A stretch of DNA of 64,000 nucleotides from Psychrobacillus lasiicapitis. GTDB taxonomy: Bacteria > Bacillota > Bacilli > Bacillales_A > Planococcaceae. Below, piece by piece: positions 29,164 through 38,660 of the stretch (its first letter is position 1; every line of letters starts with the position of its first letter). Position numbers and translations under genes: made by a program. The notes under the pieces were generated by a model that searched no databases, had not been told where the DNA came from, and saw nothing but the letters and a program-made list of their open reading frames with translations. The stretch lies in NCBI RefSeq assembly GCF_006861795.1, contig NZ_VDGH01000001.1, forward strand, positions 420,415-484,414. Reading direction: 5' to 3'.

Positions 29164-30579
29164 TTAAGAAAGTAACAGTTCATCTAATTTAATCTTCCAA
29201 TTCATTTCTTCCTTTTGTTCCGATCGTTGTTTTCTCTCTACCAGAATTTCTTGTAAAGGTAGTGAACACTTAGAGCAGCAATACTTGGGACGATTCGTTA
29301 GTTCTTCATCAAAGTAGTGTAACAATTGCTCTCGTATACATACTTCATTTTGCAGCATCGTATATAAAGAAAGGATTTCAGCCCATTTTTTTTGTTTAAT
29401 TGTTTGAAATAATTGAATTGTCTCTTGCTCTTTTAACTCTTCTTTCCAGTAATCCAATATCCTCGTGGTCGTTTCCGGTAATTGTAATGATATATCATTG
29501 GACTCATATGCAAGGCGAATATCCGCTTCTTCAGGGAAATCTTGCATCGCGACATAGAAGGCCTGCTCTACATCCGTAGCTGTAAATAGCAAGGAAGCAA
29601 TAGACTGCGCTCCGTCACGTGCAGCTCTCCCCACTTCTTGCATATAGCTTGCTATGGATGTCGGAATATGGTCATGTATAATTTGTCGAATATTATCCTT
29701 ATGTATTCCCATTCCAAAGGCATTCGTTGCGCAAATCCACTCCAGCTGGCCTTGCTGAAACTGTTGTTGGACTAAAATACGATCATCCTGCTCCATTTTG
29801 GCATGATAATACGCGACACGAATCCCTCTTTTTTGTAATTCATGTGCATACATCTCTGTTTTTTTACGAGACTGTGTATACAAAATACCAGGACCATTGG
29901 TGGACGTAACTCTACCGATAATCCAGGCAAGCTTTTCTTTTGCATCTTTAACTTCAACCGCCTCATACGCAATGGCGGGCCGATCAAGGGAATGGATATA
30001 CTCAAACGGCTCCCTCATTAATAATGTCGTTTTTATATCTTCCACTACTTTACTAGTTGCTGTAGCAGTTAAAGCAAGGACATTTGTTTGCCGAAATTGT
30101 TGTAACCATTTTGCAATTCGTAAATAGTCTGGCCGAAAATCAAATCCCCATTGAGAAATACAATGTGCTTCATCCGCGACAATATATGCAATACGAATAG
30201 CAGAAAGTGCATGATTAAAACGGTCATTTTGCAGCATTTCTGGGGAAGTGAATATAAATTTGTAAGAAGACAAATTTCGAAAAACCTTTTCCTTTTGCTC
30301 AAAGGATAAAAAAGAGTTAATCGCAACCACTCTTTTTTCACCTAATATTTTCAATTGCTCCACCTGGTCTTGCATTAAAGAAAGCAAGGGAGAAACGATG
30401 ACGATTGAGCCTTCCATCAAATATCCTGGCAATTGATATAATAATGACTTACCCATACCAGTTGGTAATATGGCAACGACATCTTGTCCTGCTATTACCT
30501 GTTCTATTATTTCTTTTTGCCCTTCCCTAAATGAATCGTAACCAAATTTATACTTTAATACTTCAGTTAACTTATCCAT
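29164..30579 (-). CDS. recQ: RecQ family ATP-dependent DNA helicase
   Basis: 3'-5' DNA helicase used in replication-fork repair. The 471-residue protein shows motif I GMGKSLLYQLP, DEAH-type motif II in DEAHCISQWG, motif III TATAT and motif VI QEVGRAARDG. A short C-terminal zinc-like cluster (CCSKC) remains, but there is no HRDC domain, which fits the short RecS/YpbC type. It overlaps the ypbB 3' end by 8 bp. Confidence 0.93.
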   Translation of the reverse strand: MDKLTEVLKYKFGYDSFREGQKEIIEQVIAGQDVVAILPTGMGKSLLYQLPGYLMEGSIVIVSPLLSLMQDQVEQLKILGEKRVVAINSFLSFEQKEKVFRNLSSYKFIFTSPEMLQNDRFNHALSAIRIAYIVADEAHCISQWGFDFRPDYLRIAKWLQQFRQTNVLALTATATSKVVEDIKTTLLMREPFEYIHSLDRPAIAYEAVEVKDAKEKLAWIIGRVTSTNGPGILYTQSRKKTEMYAHELQKRGIRVAYYHAKMEQDDRILVQQQFQQGQLEWICATNAFGMGIHKDNIRQIIHDHIPTSIASYMQEVGRAARDGAQSIASLLFTATDVEQAFYVAMQDFPEEADIRLAYESNDISLQLPETTTRILDYWKEELKEQETIQLFQTIKQKKWAEILSLYTMLQNEVCIREQLLHYFDEELTNRPKYCCSKCSLPLQEILVERKQRSEQKEEMNWKIKLDELLLS

Positions 30580-31606
30580 TTATTTCTTCTCCTTTAGTTA
30601 GCGCTAATCTAATTTGAAAATAACTTAAATCAGGAAGCTCCTCACGAATAATTTTTAACTTTTTCGTTTGTCGCTCCCGTGCAATATGTAATACTTTTTG
30701 AACCTGTTCATTTGAAATAAAGGCTTGAATAGGAAAAGCTGGATCAGCTGAAACAATTTCAATTACATGGTCTTCTATCGTATTTTCTTTTAAAAAACGC
30801 ATGCGTGCTATTTCCTCGATCGAATAGCCTTTTGCAAATAATTGACTAGTTTTGGATGCGGAATCTGTCAAAGGATTTTGTACGTAAATACCCTTCGTTA
30901 ATACATGCAAATCTGGGTATTTCTCTTCAGTTATGTCGTTTAAAAGGATATGTAAGCATTCGATGAATAAAAATTTCACATCTACAACATTCAAATGATG
31001 GTGACTAGCAAGTTGCTCCCAAGTCAACCCACTATTTTTGTACCCACTTAAACGGTAAACAAACAAATTACGATGGATTTCTAGTAAGCGATTGTTTTCA
31101 AGCAAGTGAAACAACTGCTTTTTAAAATGAGAACCAAAAGAACTCGAATGAAAATCTTTTTCCTGCAAAAATACTTTAACAAAATGATGAATCTCATTGC
31201 TTTTTTGAACAGGCACGAACTTCTTTTCATTTCCTTGAAACTGGGATAGCGTCTGAACGATTAATTCCAAACGTCCCCAAAAAATAAATTCTTTTCCCCG
31301 GAGGACCCATCCATTATAAAAAGGACGTCGAATAGAAACTATTTGATGCAAACCTTTTTCAGTAATAGCGACCCTAGATTCATTCATTACGATAAAGCCT
31401 TCTGCATGGAGATTCTTCATGAATTCCTCATATGTTTCTTTTGCTAGTTTTGGATATAAACTAAAGTAAGGATGCAGTTGAAAGTACGTCACATCTTGAA
31501 TTGTTTGACCAGATTTTTTCCCTTTCAATAAATAATAAGGTGCTGTAGATGACCTTTCTCCTTGAAATTTGTGTATAATTAATAACAGTAATTGTTGAAA
31601 ATACAA
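30572..31606 (-). CDS. ypbB: YpbB-like helix-turn-helix protein
   Basis: A 344-residue protein always found next to recQ in Bacillales. The C-terminal third contains a helix-turn-helix-like segment (KGYSIEEIARMRFLKENTIEDHV). TTG start at 31606 with GAGGG seven bases upstream. The overlap with recQ suggests translational coupling and a shared role in DNA metabolism, but the function is not known. Confidence 0.85.
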   Translation of the reverse strand: MYFQQLLLLIIHKFQGERSSTAPYYLLKGKKSGQTIQDVTYFQLHPYFSLYPKLAKETYEEFMKNLHAEGFIVMNESRVAITEKGLHQIVSIRRPFYNGWVLRGKEFIFWGRLELIVQTLSQFQGNEKKFVPVQKSNEIHHFVKVFLQEKDFHSSSFGSHFKKQLFHLLENNRLLEIHRNLFVYRLSGYKNSGLTWEQLASHHHLNVVDVKFLFIECLHILLNDITEEKYPDLHVLTKGIYVQNPLTDSASKTSQLFAKGYSIEEIARMRFLKENTIEDHVIEIVSADPAFPIQAFISNEQVQKVLHIARERQTKKLKIIREELPDLSYFQIRLALTKGEEING

Positions 31607-31677
31607 TGGAAATCCCTCACATATGAAAGTATTTTGGTTGAAATGTAACGAAAATATCTTTAGAATGAATAAGATAG

Positions 31678-31965
<288 letters not shown>

Positions 31966-31980
31966 ACTTTGCAACCGATA

Positions 31981-32025
31981 AAGAATATGTAAGGGTTTAA
32001 AACTCTTGCATATTCTTTTTTTCTG
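31981..32025 (+). terminator. fer terminator
   Basis: AAGAATATGTAAGGGTTT pairs with AACTCTTGCATATTCTT, followed by a run of T (TTTTTTC) on the plus strand. Confidence 0.85.
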
Positions 32026-32116
32026 TACTAAATTACTGCTCGAATCATCCTAAAGCAAATATAACACATACGAACATACATTTTCATCAAAAAAATGTAG
32101 TAGCCCCTCTATGTAC

Positions 32117-32154
32117 AAAAGGTTGTTTCTCTTAAATAAGAGAAACAACCTTTT
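32117..32154 (-). terminator. ribU terminator
   Basis: AAAAGGTTGTTTCTCTTA and TAAGAGAAACAACCTTTT form a near-perfect 18-bp stem immediately past the ribU stop. Confidence 0.85.
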
Positions 32155-32158
32155 AACG

Positions 32159-32752
32159 TTAATTTATATTGGCTGTGCCAAATGAATGTGTCACTTTATC
32201 AAGTAATGGCTTCATTCGTTTGAATAAAACAATCATGACAATAGCTACTAAAATACCTTTTATAAGATTAAACGGTAAAATACCGAAAATGATGGAATTG
32301 AATAATGCTGTTCCTGTTTCCATTGGGAAATTTAAGAAATAAGCATACATCGGTAAAAATACATAATAGTTTAATACACTCATACCGATTGCCATGGAAA
32401 TCGTCCCACAAGCTAACCCGTAGGTAATTCCTTTAGATGATGTAGCTTTGCGATAAATAAGATAAACGGGCGTTAAAAACAAAATGCTTGTTACGAAGTT
32501 CGCCATATGTCCTACTGGAACACCAGTCGGGCTACCTGCAAACAACCAATCTAACACATTTTTCAAAAATGCCACAAGAATACCAGCAAGCGGTCCCATC
32601 GTGATTGCTGCAATTAATGCTGGAATATCACTAAAATCTACTTTCAAATAAGCTGGTAACGCTGGTAATGGAAATGCAAGAAGCATTAATACAAAAGAAA
32701 TACTACTTAACATAGCGATTGCGATCAGCATTCGCGTCTTACCTTTTAACAT
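32159..32752 (-). CDS. ribU: riboflavin transporter RibU (ECF S component)
   Basis: Substrate-binding membrane subunit of an energy-coupling-factor transporter for riboflavin (FmnP/YpaA in B. subtilis). The 197-residue protein has about five to six hydrophobic segments, including RMLIAIAMLSSISFVLMLLA, and the family feature FSDIPALIAAITMGPLAG. The ATG at 32752 has an AGAGG signal; the frame opens 17 codons earlier in the leader. Control is by the FMN riboswitch upstream. Confidence 0.94.
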   Translation of the reverse strand: MLKGKTRMLIAIAMLSSISFVLMLLAFPLPALPAYLKVDFSDIPALIAAITMGPLAGILVAFLKNVLDWLFAGSPTGVPVGHMANFVTSILFLTPVYLIYRKATSSKGITYGLACGTISMAIGMSVLNYYVFLPMYAYFLNFPMETGTALFNSIIFGILPFNLIKGILVAIVMIVLFKRMKPLLDKVTHSFGTANIN

Positions 32753-32817
32753 AAAATCCTCTCTCCTTTTGCGATTCACTCCACAAGAAGAAAGGTTCAG
32801 CACGTTTTCTTTTACTC

Positions 32818-32851
32818 AAAAAATCCCTTAAGCTATTAATAGGCTTAAAGG
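32818..32851 (-). terminator. riboswitch-controlled terminator in the ribU leader
   Basis: CCTTTAAGC and GCTTAAGGG form a stem with an 8-base AT-rich loop, followed on the minus strand by GATTTTTTG. It lies between the FMN aptamer and the ribU start, the expected place for an off-switch expression platform. Confidence 0.8.
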
Positions 32852-32910
32852 AGTCAAAGGTACACTTAAACAAGCGTATCCGTATAAGAGCATACGAAAA
32901 ACGACTGCAC

Positions 32911-33046
32911 CTTCACCTTCTCCCATCCAGACTATACTGTCGGCTTTGGAATTTAACCAAATCAACCTTAAATTAACGGCTCGCGGGCTCATGAAATAAC
33001 TTCAATTACCGCCGGTCGGGAATTTCACCCTGCCCCGAAGATGAAT
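32911..33046 (-). ncRNA. FMN riboswitch (RFN element)
   Basis: Read on the minus strand it shows the RFN landmarks in order: CTTCGGGGCAGGGTGAAATT, CCGACCGGCGGT, AGCCCGCGAGCC, AGCCGACAGT and CTGGATGGGAGAAGGTG. The ends are complementary (P1). Binding of FMN should favour the terminator at 32818-32851 and switch ribU off. Confidence 0.97.
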
Positions 33047-33305
33047 CAATATTTTATTGTCCTTCAAGCTTTATCTTGAATTAAATACATCTTATCAAAG
33101 TTTTATATGTATTGCAATACAGTTGCTCAAAAACATTAAATACCTATCACTTTACTATGCATTGTATAAATAAATAGAATATGAAGGCGTTCTAAGTTGC
33201 TATATTAGATTATCCTTCTCCTATAAACAACATCTAAGATAAAAGTTCAAGCATCGGTTCATGACCAGATATAGGAGGGTAGACGAGTGATGGAATGAGG
33301 TACAC

Positions 33306-33478
33306 TATAGGGATACTGTGCGGTAGTGAGTTGAATGAAGTGGACGCTTGGATTTCCGCTACAGGGTGGACGCTTTCCGCGGGCACGGCTTCCATCTCCT
33401 CGGAGCTCTCGCTCCTGCGGGGCTTTCAGCTCATACTGTTCCCGTCGGAGTCGCCACCCCTTCGCTACAATCTAATAG
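33306..33478 (+). repeat. GC-rich dispersed repeat, left arm
   Basis: Starts TATAGGGATACTGTGCGGT and contains TTTCCGCT, GGACGCTTTCCGCGGG, CTCCTCGGAGC, CGCTCCTGCGGGG and GTCGCC. The same ordered blocks occur in reverse complement at 33740-33906. GC content is far above that of its surroundings. Confidence 0.85.
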
Positions 33479-33739
33479 AGTTTGTTATTTACTTCAATGA
33501 GACACTAAATTTAGTACTACGTTGCATTTTCTATTGGTGAAAACCTTTGATTAGTTGAAAAGATATACTATCTAGCGATTGTGATTAATTATTGGGAGCT
33601 GCCATTGCTTGAATGGCTAATAGCAACCATCCCTATAATTTGTACTGTACATAAAATGATTTTAAATGAGAAACAGCTTGACAGTGGTAAATAAATGAAA
33701 GAGCTTTTTTGCATTTAATTATGGATTAGTCAGCAAGTT

Positions 33740-33906
33740 CTATTGATGGAAGCGCAAGGCGGCGACACCTGCGGGATCAGCGGGACAGGTGAGACCCCGC
33801 AGGAGCGTGCGACGAGGAGGCTCACCGCCCGCCCCGCGGTAAGCGTCCGCCTGGAGCGGAAATCAATTGCCTTTGCCGTATCTCTTTACCGCGCAGTTTC
33901 CCTATA
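33740..33906 (-). repeat. GC-rich dispersed repeat, right arm (inverted)
   Basis: Reverse complement begins TATAGGGAAACTGCGCGGT, then GATTTCCGCT, GCGGACGCTTACCGCGGGG, GCCTCCTCGTCGC, GCTCCTGCGGGG and GTCGCCGCC. It matches the left arm along its length with scattered substitutions. I recognise this type of sequence from many Bacillaceae and Planococcaceae genomes. Confidence 0.85.
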
Positions 33907-34025
33907 ATGTGAAGTAGCTCGCTACACTATTTTCTTGATAATGTTTAAGAGCAACCATCCTTTAAAATAAAGAGTTTTCTTGAAGTGAGACACAGATAAA
34001 TACCACACAGTATCTCTATATCACG
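33900..34025. repeat. family A module with a single RAGCAACC word
   Basis: GCTCGCTACACTATT, then AATGTTTAAGAGCAACCAT, then TTGAAGTGAGACA and ACACAGTATC. It has the flanks of the family A arrays with only one 21-nt unit left, so it shows what the array is inserted into. Confidence 0.6.
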
Positions 34026-34106
34026 TACTGCCCCAAAAATGACATATCTGATATTAATTAAAAAAAGTTATCAGATGTCTAATTTCCACAAATACTTAAG
34101 CTAGAA

Positions 34107-34149
34107 AAATGCGCGGAAGAAATGATCAGATCACCTCTTCCACGCATTT
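34107..34149 (-). terminator. rsiX terminator
   Basis: AAATGCGCGGAAGA and TCTTCCACGCATTT (one mismatch) with an inner GATCAGATC; TTTTTCTAG follows on the minus strand. Confidence 0.75.
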
Positions 34150-34169
34150 CGAAAATATGCAAAGCAAAC

Positions 34170-35417
34170 TTATTTATCACTCATAATAAACCCATTCGGT
34201 CCAAGTGGAACTGGTAAAGATTTTGTTAAATCGAATTCTGCCCACTGTTGTTGCACTAGGTTTTCTAGCTTTACTTCTTCACCGAAGCTTGCAGCTGTTA
34301 GAGCAAATGCTTCAATTAATCTAGTTGCCGCAAACGGATCTAACGCCTCTAAATCTAGTTGCTCATCAAAACGGACGACTGCTGTACCGTTTTGCTCCGA
34401 ATATGTGTATGAAACATTGGAAGGGATAACCGATGTATAGAAATCATTTTCTACATCTTTCATTGCCAGCAACGCCTCAGAAAGCGATTTATACGTATTT
34501 CCAAAACTAGGAGACAAATAATCCTCCCCGTTACTTGCATGGTAGATATAAAAATTGTAGTGGCCTGAAGAACCAGGTAACTTCCTCGGCTCCTTTATCT
34601 CACCGGCTTGATCCCATACGATTGTCGTACCGTCTTCATTCACGGGTAAAATTGAATCAAAATCAGTAAATATTTCATTCAATGATTGTTCATAGGTTGT
34701 CGTAGACCCTGATGCTCTGTCGTATCCATGGTCGTTAGGCAAATAATGTTTTAACACATTTCCTTCCACTACGAAATACCCTTTATACGGATGATACTCC
34801 ATAAATCCCAATGCTTCTTCATCAATCTGGGCTGCATAACGTTCATACAACTGCAAACTCGTTGGGGTTCCATCTGGGAAATCTGCTTCCATCCGTTCTT
34901 TTGGAATAATGATTGATATAGGAACGGTTAATGCATTCTCTACTAATGAAAAATGGAAAACGGTTCCTCCATTTATACTTTCTTCATAAACCGAAGTTGT
35001 TTTATGGAGTGGGATCAACTCTATAGGAGTATCTAGCATCTTCGTCATGGCCGTCATTTCATTTGCCTGTTGGGGCGCTGCATCTTCTTCCATTACTGTT
35101 TCGCTTTCTTCTTTTGCGTCCATCGTTCTTAGATTCTCTGATTGTTCAGTGCTATCATTGGACATCGATTTTTCTTCTTGGTTCGTATAGGAAGAAACAA
35201 GGAATGTTAAGAGAAGAATAGCCGCAACGGAAACGACAAAAGGCATCCATTTTGAAAATGACATGACCATTATTTTTCTTTTTTCTTCTTTGACTTGAGC
35301 TTCTATTTCTATTTTTACCCGATTATACACTTCTTCTTTGGAACGATGATCTGTAAATTTGGGCATATTTTGTAAAAGCTCATCAATTGATGTCTCTTCT
35401 TTTTTTCTATCACTCAT
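34170..35417 (-). CDS. rsiX: anti-sigma-X factor
   Basis: Membrane protein that holds SigX inactive. The 415-residue protein has a cytoplasmic N-terminus (about 1-75), one membrane helix (KWMPFVVSVAAILLLTFLV) and a large extracellular part. The ATG at 35417 lies inside the sigX 3' end (8-bp overlap) and follows GGAGGG; the frame could extend 20 codons upstream but would then overlap sigX further. Assignment rests on position, topology and overlap. Confidence 0.9.
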   Translation of the reverse strand: MSDRKKEETSIDELLQNMPKFTDHRSKEEVYNRVKIEIEAQVKEEKRKIMVMSFSKWMPFVVSVAAILLLTFLVSSYTNQEEKSMSNDSTEQSENLRTMDAKEESETVMEEDAAPQQANEMTAMTKMLDTPIELIPLHKTTSVYEESINGGTVFHFSLVENALTVPISIIIPKERMEADFPDGTPTSLQLYERYAAQIDEEALGFMEYHPYKGYFVVEGNVLKHYLPNDHGYDRASGSTTTYEQSLNEIFTDFDSILPVNEDGTTIVWDQAGEIKEPRKLPGSSGHYNFYIYHASNGEDYLSPSFGNTYKSLSEALLAMKDVENDFYTSVIPSNVSYTYSEQNGTAVVRFDEQLDLEALDPFAATRLIEAFALTAASFGEEVKLENLVQQQWAEFDLTKSLPVPLGPNGFIMSDK

Positions 35418-35946
35418 GATGAACTGTACCCTCCTTTTCCTGCACAGATAATCGTTCTCGGAGTGCTTTGATCGCACGATGTTGCGTTGTCTTCACTTTC
35501 CCTTCTGTCCAACTTAATACTTGTGCTGTTTCTGCTATGGAAAGCTCTTGAAAATAACGCATAATGATGACCATTTTTTGATCACCTGTACAATCGTCAA
35601 GAGCTATAAGTAATGCTTTCATTTCATCGTTAAGCTGTACAGAATCCTCTGGTAGCATTTCGTTTGATTTGAGCTGCATTGTCTCCCAATCAAATGATTC
35701 AAACAATCTTTTCTTGCGCACTGCTTGTTTCCTAAAATGATCAATCGCCACATTTTTGGCGATGGAAAATAACCATGTTTTTTCCGAACTCTTTCCTTCA
35801 AATTTACTATAAGCCCTTATTACCCGTACATATACTTCTTGGACCAAGTCTTCCGCAGTTTGCCTATTTTTCACCAAATAAATAAGAAACTGAAAAACGT
35901 CTTGATGATAACTATCATACAAGCGGTGGAAAACGGAGTCATTCAT
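35410..35946 (-). CDS. sigX: ECF RNA polymerase sigma factor SigX
   Basis: Extracytoplasmic-function sigma factor; in B. subtilis SigX controls cell-envelope charge and antimicrobial-peptide resistance genes. The 178-residue protein has region 2 (TAEDLVQEVYVRVIRAYSKF, EKTWLFSIAKNVAIDHFRK) and region 4 (YFQELSIAETAQVLSWTEGK). It lies between resE and rsiX, as in B. subtilis, and an ECF-type promoter sits just upstream. Confidence 0.95.
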   Translation of the reverse strand: MNDSVFHRLYDSYHQDVFQFLIYLVKNRQTAEDLVQEVYVRVIRAYSKFEGKSSEKTWLFSIAKNVAIDHFRKQAVRKKRLFESFDWETMQLKSNEMLPEDSVQLNDEMKALLIALDDCTGDQKMVIIMRYFQELSIAETAQVLSWTEGKVKTTQHRAIKALRERLSVQEKEGTVHHE

Positions 35947-35968
35947 AAGCTCCCCCCGTTCTTCTAAT

Positions 35969-35996
35969 TAGTCGTTTCATGTACCGTTTTGTTTCA
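35969..35996 (-). promoter_or_regulatory. ECF-type promoter of sigX-rsiX
   Basis: On the minus strand TGAAAC (-35), 16 bases, CGACTA (-10). This is the form recognised by SigX/SigW-class factors, so autoregulation is likely. It begins three bases past the resE stop codon and ends 22 bases before the sigX ATG. Confidence 0.75.
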
Positions 35997-35998
35997 CA

Positions 35999-37777
35999 TT
36001 ATTCGTTTAAAGGTAATTTAATAATGAATGTTGTTCCTACCTCAACTTCACTTTCTACGGATAAACTACCGTAATGCCGTTCGACAATATTTTTGGCAAT
36101 TGCAAGTCCAAGACCTGTTCCACTTTTCCCTCTTGTTCTCGCTTTATCCGCTTTATAAAAACGTTCGAACACATATGGTAAATCTTCTTTTGGAATTCCA
36201 TATCCAGTGTCTTTAACTTCAATCACAATATGTCCAGTTGTTTTAAATAAGTTTACCGTCACTGAGCCGTCTTTAGGAGTATGTCGAAGGGCATTATCGA
36301 TTAAATTTGTAAGCACTTGCTCCATTCGGTCCTCATCCAGCTGCAAATGAATACTCTCTGATAATGTATGCTCGAAATATAGTCGGATATTTTTTTCTTT
36401 CGCAATTTGATCAAATTTTTGCGTAATCCGCTCAATTGTTGGCACGACAGAAACGTCTTCCTTATAAATGCTTAAATAACCCGATTCTAAACGTGCTAAA
36501 TCTAGTAGTTCTGTTACTAATCTTCCCATTCGTTTAGATTCGTCATAAATAACGCGAATCATTTCATTTTTGTCTTCTTCGGTTGTAACTACATCATCAA
36601 TAATCGCTTCACTATACCCTTGTAGCATCGAAATAGGTGTTCTTAGCTCATGGGAAACATTTGCGATAAAGTCTGATCGCATTTTATCTAAACGATGCTG
36701 CTCGGTCATATCTCGAAGAACCACAACGGCACCGCGAACCGCTTCTTTACTATAAAGAAGGCTGATAGAAACGGAAAAATAGGAGCCTTTTATTTCTAGT
36801 TCTTCATCAATCTCTTCTTCTAAATGAAATACATGGTCGAGTAAGTGGTATAACTCTGCCGGTAAATTAGAGTTATCGGCTGTTTCATTGTTTGCATACC
36901 ATTTTTGAATCAGCTGATCCGCTTGAGGATTACTAACAAGAATGGTCAAATCTTTATTAAATGTGATAACTGCATCTGTCATCGATGTAAGAATACTCGA
37001 AAGCTGTTCTTTTTCTTGACTGATTACTTCTACATGGTGTTTTAGCTGACTTCCCATTCGGTTAAAAGCAGAGCTCAGCTCCCCAATTTCATCCCTTTGC
37101 ACATAAGTAACCTTCGTTTCGAAATTTCCTTTTGCAAGTTCGGATGCCGCTTCTCGCATTGATCGAAGAGGGGCGGTAATTCTAGAAGATAAGAAGAATG
37201 AGAACATGGTCGTAAGCAATAATGCGATAAATCCAGACAAAAAGACAATTCGCGTCGTATGATTGGAAGTCTTATTAACTACTTCTAAGCTTTGATAGAT
37301 AAAGACCGCACCGTGTATTTCCTTATCAGATTCTAAAGGAGAGGCAAGGATAATATAGTTCTCCATTCGATCTTCCTCGGACATGGAAGGCATAAGCATC
37401 TTTTTAATAATCGTGTTATTTGCCGTATATATATTCGCCAGGTCTTCATCTTTTAATAACTTTTCTTGAAAAACTTCTTTGTTTAACCCTTCGTGTACTG
37501 ATAAAAATACCGACTCCGGATTTCGTACGATTAAAGCACTTGTTTCGGCTCCAAGAATATTTTGAATGATTTGCATGGAGTCTTCTATTTGATCGTATTG
37601 TTGCACTATTTTCCCAATAGTCGCAGCTTCCTGTCTAAGCGATTCCTCTGCTTGTTCTGTATGGAAATTTTCCAAAAACTCTAACATTAAGACAGTAATG
37701 ATAAACAGCACAAATAAGACGAGAAGCAATATGGTTCCCCATAGCTTCCCGACAACACTATTCCAAATTCTATTCAT
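35999..37777 (-). CDS. resE: sensor histidine kinase ResE
   Basis: Senses oxygen limitation or nitric oxide and phosphorylates ResD. Domains in 592 residues: membrane helix (about 11-33), extracytoplasmic loop, second helix (about 175-198), HAMP, PAS, HisKA with FIANVSHELRTP, and HATPase with NLIDNALRHTP, DTGYGIP and GTGLGLAI. The ATG at 37777 overlaps the resD end by 8 bp; a TTG four codons earlier is an alternative. Confidence 0.94.
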   Translation of the reverse strand: MNRIWNSVVGKLWGTILLLVLFVLFIITVLMLEFLENFHTEQAEESLRQEAATIGKIVQQYDQIEDSMQIIQNILGAETSALIVRNPESVFLSVHEGLNKEVFQEKLLKDEDLANIYTANNTIIKKMLMPSMSEEDRMENYIILASPLESDKEIHGAVFIYQSLEVVNKTSNHTTRIVFLSGFIALLLTTMFSFFLSSRITAPLRSMREAASELAKGNFETKVTYVQRDEIGELSSAFNRMGSQLKHHVEVISQEKEQLSSILTSMTDAVITFNKDLTILVSNPQADQLIQKWYANNETADNSNLPAELYHLLDHVFHLEEEIDEELEIKGSYFSVSISLLYSKEAVRGAVVVLRDMTEQHRLDKMRSDFIANVSHELRTPISMLQGYSEAIIDDVVTTEEDKNEMIRVIYDESKRMGRLVTELLDLARLESGYLSIYKEDVSVVPTIERITQKFDQIAKEKNIRLYFEHTLSESIHLQLDEDRMEQVLTNLIDNALRHTPKDGSVTVNLFKTTGHIVIEVKDTGYGIPKEDLPYVFERFYKADKARTRGKSGTGLGLAIAKNIVERHYGSLSVESEVEVGTTFIIKLPLNE

Positions 37778-38486
37778 TGATAACTTCAAACTTGTAGCCT
37801 ACCCCCCACACAGTCACAATCATTTTCGCAGACTTTTCAGATACTCTATTTAACTTTTCACGTAATCGTTTCACATGTGTGTCTACTGTTCTTAAATCAC
37901 CAAAGAAATCATAATGCCACACTTCTTTTAATAATTGCTCCCGATCAAAAACTTTGTCAGGTGCTTTTGCTAAGAAGTATAGTAATTCATATTCTTTTGG
38001 CGTTAAACTTACTTCCACACCATCAGCCGTGACACGATGTGCATCATGATCAATTGTGAGATGCGGGAACACCACGATATCTTTAGATGTGGACAGGCCT
38101 TGTACTGGTGAAAGTGCAGCAGAGCGTTTTAAAAGTGCCTTCACACGAAGCACTACTTCTCTTGGACTAAAAGGCTTCACTATGTAGTCGTCTGCTCCCA
38201 GCTCAAAGCCTTCTACGCGGTTAGCTTCTTCCCCTTTTGCTGTTAACAAAATGATAGGAGTTTCTTTATGTGTACGTAACTCCGTCATCGTTTCAATCCC
38301 GTCTTTTTCGGGCATCATAATATCTAATAGTATGCAATTATAATCATTTTCTAGCGCAAGTTGTAGAGCGACTTCTCCATTCTCTGCTTCTTCTACTTCG
38401 TATCCTTCTCTTTCTAAATACATTTTCAATAAACGACGGATTCGTTCCTCATCATCCACTACTAATAATTTAATCATTTCAGACAT
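37770..38486 (-). CDS. resD: response regulator ResD
   Basis: OmpR-family regulator of aerobic and anaerobic respiration genes. The receiver domain has LLVVDDEE, ILLDIMMPEKDG with the phosphorylated aspartate and the KPFSPREVV lysine; the C-terminal winged helix contains TPKEYELLYFLAKAPDK. The ATG at 38486 follows AAGGG by nine bases and gives 238 residues. Confidence 0.96.
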   Translation of the reverse strand: MSEMIKLLVVDDEERIRRLLKMYLEREGYEVEEAENGEVALQLALENDYNCILLDIMMPEKDGIETMTELRTHKETPIILLTAKGEEANRVEGFELGADDYIVKPFSPREVVLRVKALLKRSAALSPVQGLSTSKDIVVFPHLTIDHDAHRVTADGVEVSLTPKEYELLYFLAKAPDKVFDREQLLKEVWHYDFFGDLRTVDTHVKRLREKLNRVSEKSAKMIVTVWGVGYKFEVINE

Positions 38487-38549
38487 AATATCAGACCCTT
38501 CTATCAACTTCTAATCTATATTGTACAATTAGTATCATCAAATGGAAAG

Positions 38550-38587
38550 AAAAGCCCTTACCTCTTTAATGGGAGATAAGAGCTTTT
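38550..38587 (-). terminator. terminator between resC and resDE
   Basis: AAAAGC-CTTA-CTC and GAG-TAAG-GCTTTT pair with three small interruptions; TTTTCTTTCC follows on the minus strand. It suggests resABC and resDE are partly separate transcripts. Confidence 0.6.
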
Positions 38588-38660
38588 CAATTAGTTTAGC
38601 TTTCTCACATAGCTTGCTGCAAAACCCTGTCGCAAACTTCGACAGCACTCCCGCTCCTAT

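Larger units (their letters stand above)
33047..34169. other. intergenic region between rsiX and the ribU riboswitch
   Basis: About 1.1 kb without a supportable gene. It holds two GC-rich repeats in inverted orientation (33306-33478 and 33740-33906), single RAGCAACC words at about 33621 and 33951 with family A flanks, and the rsiX terminator. The 33295-33540 frame is repeat sequence. 33047-33290 is AT-rich, with nothing I can identify. Confidence 0.6.

Noticed and set aside
33295..33540. 81-codon plus-strand reading frame
   Set aside because: It is a translation of the GC-rich dispersed repeat, which has an inverted copy 260 bp away.
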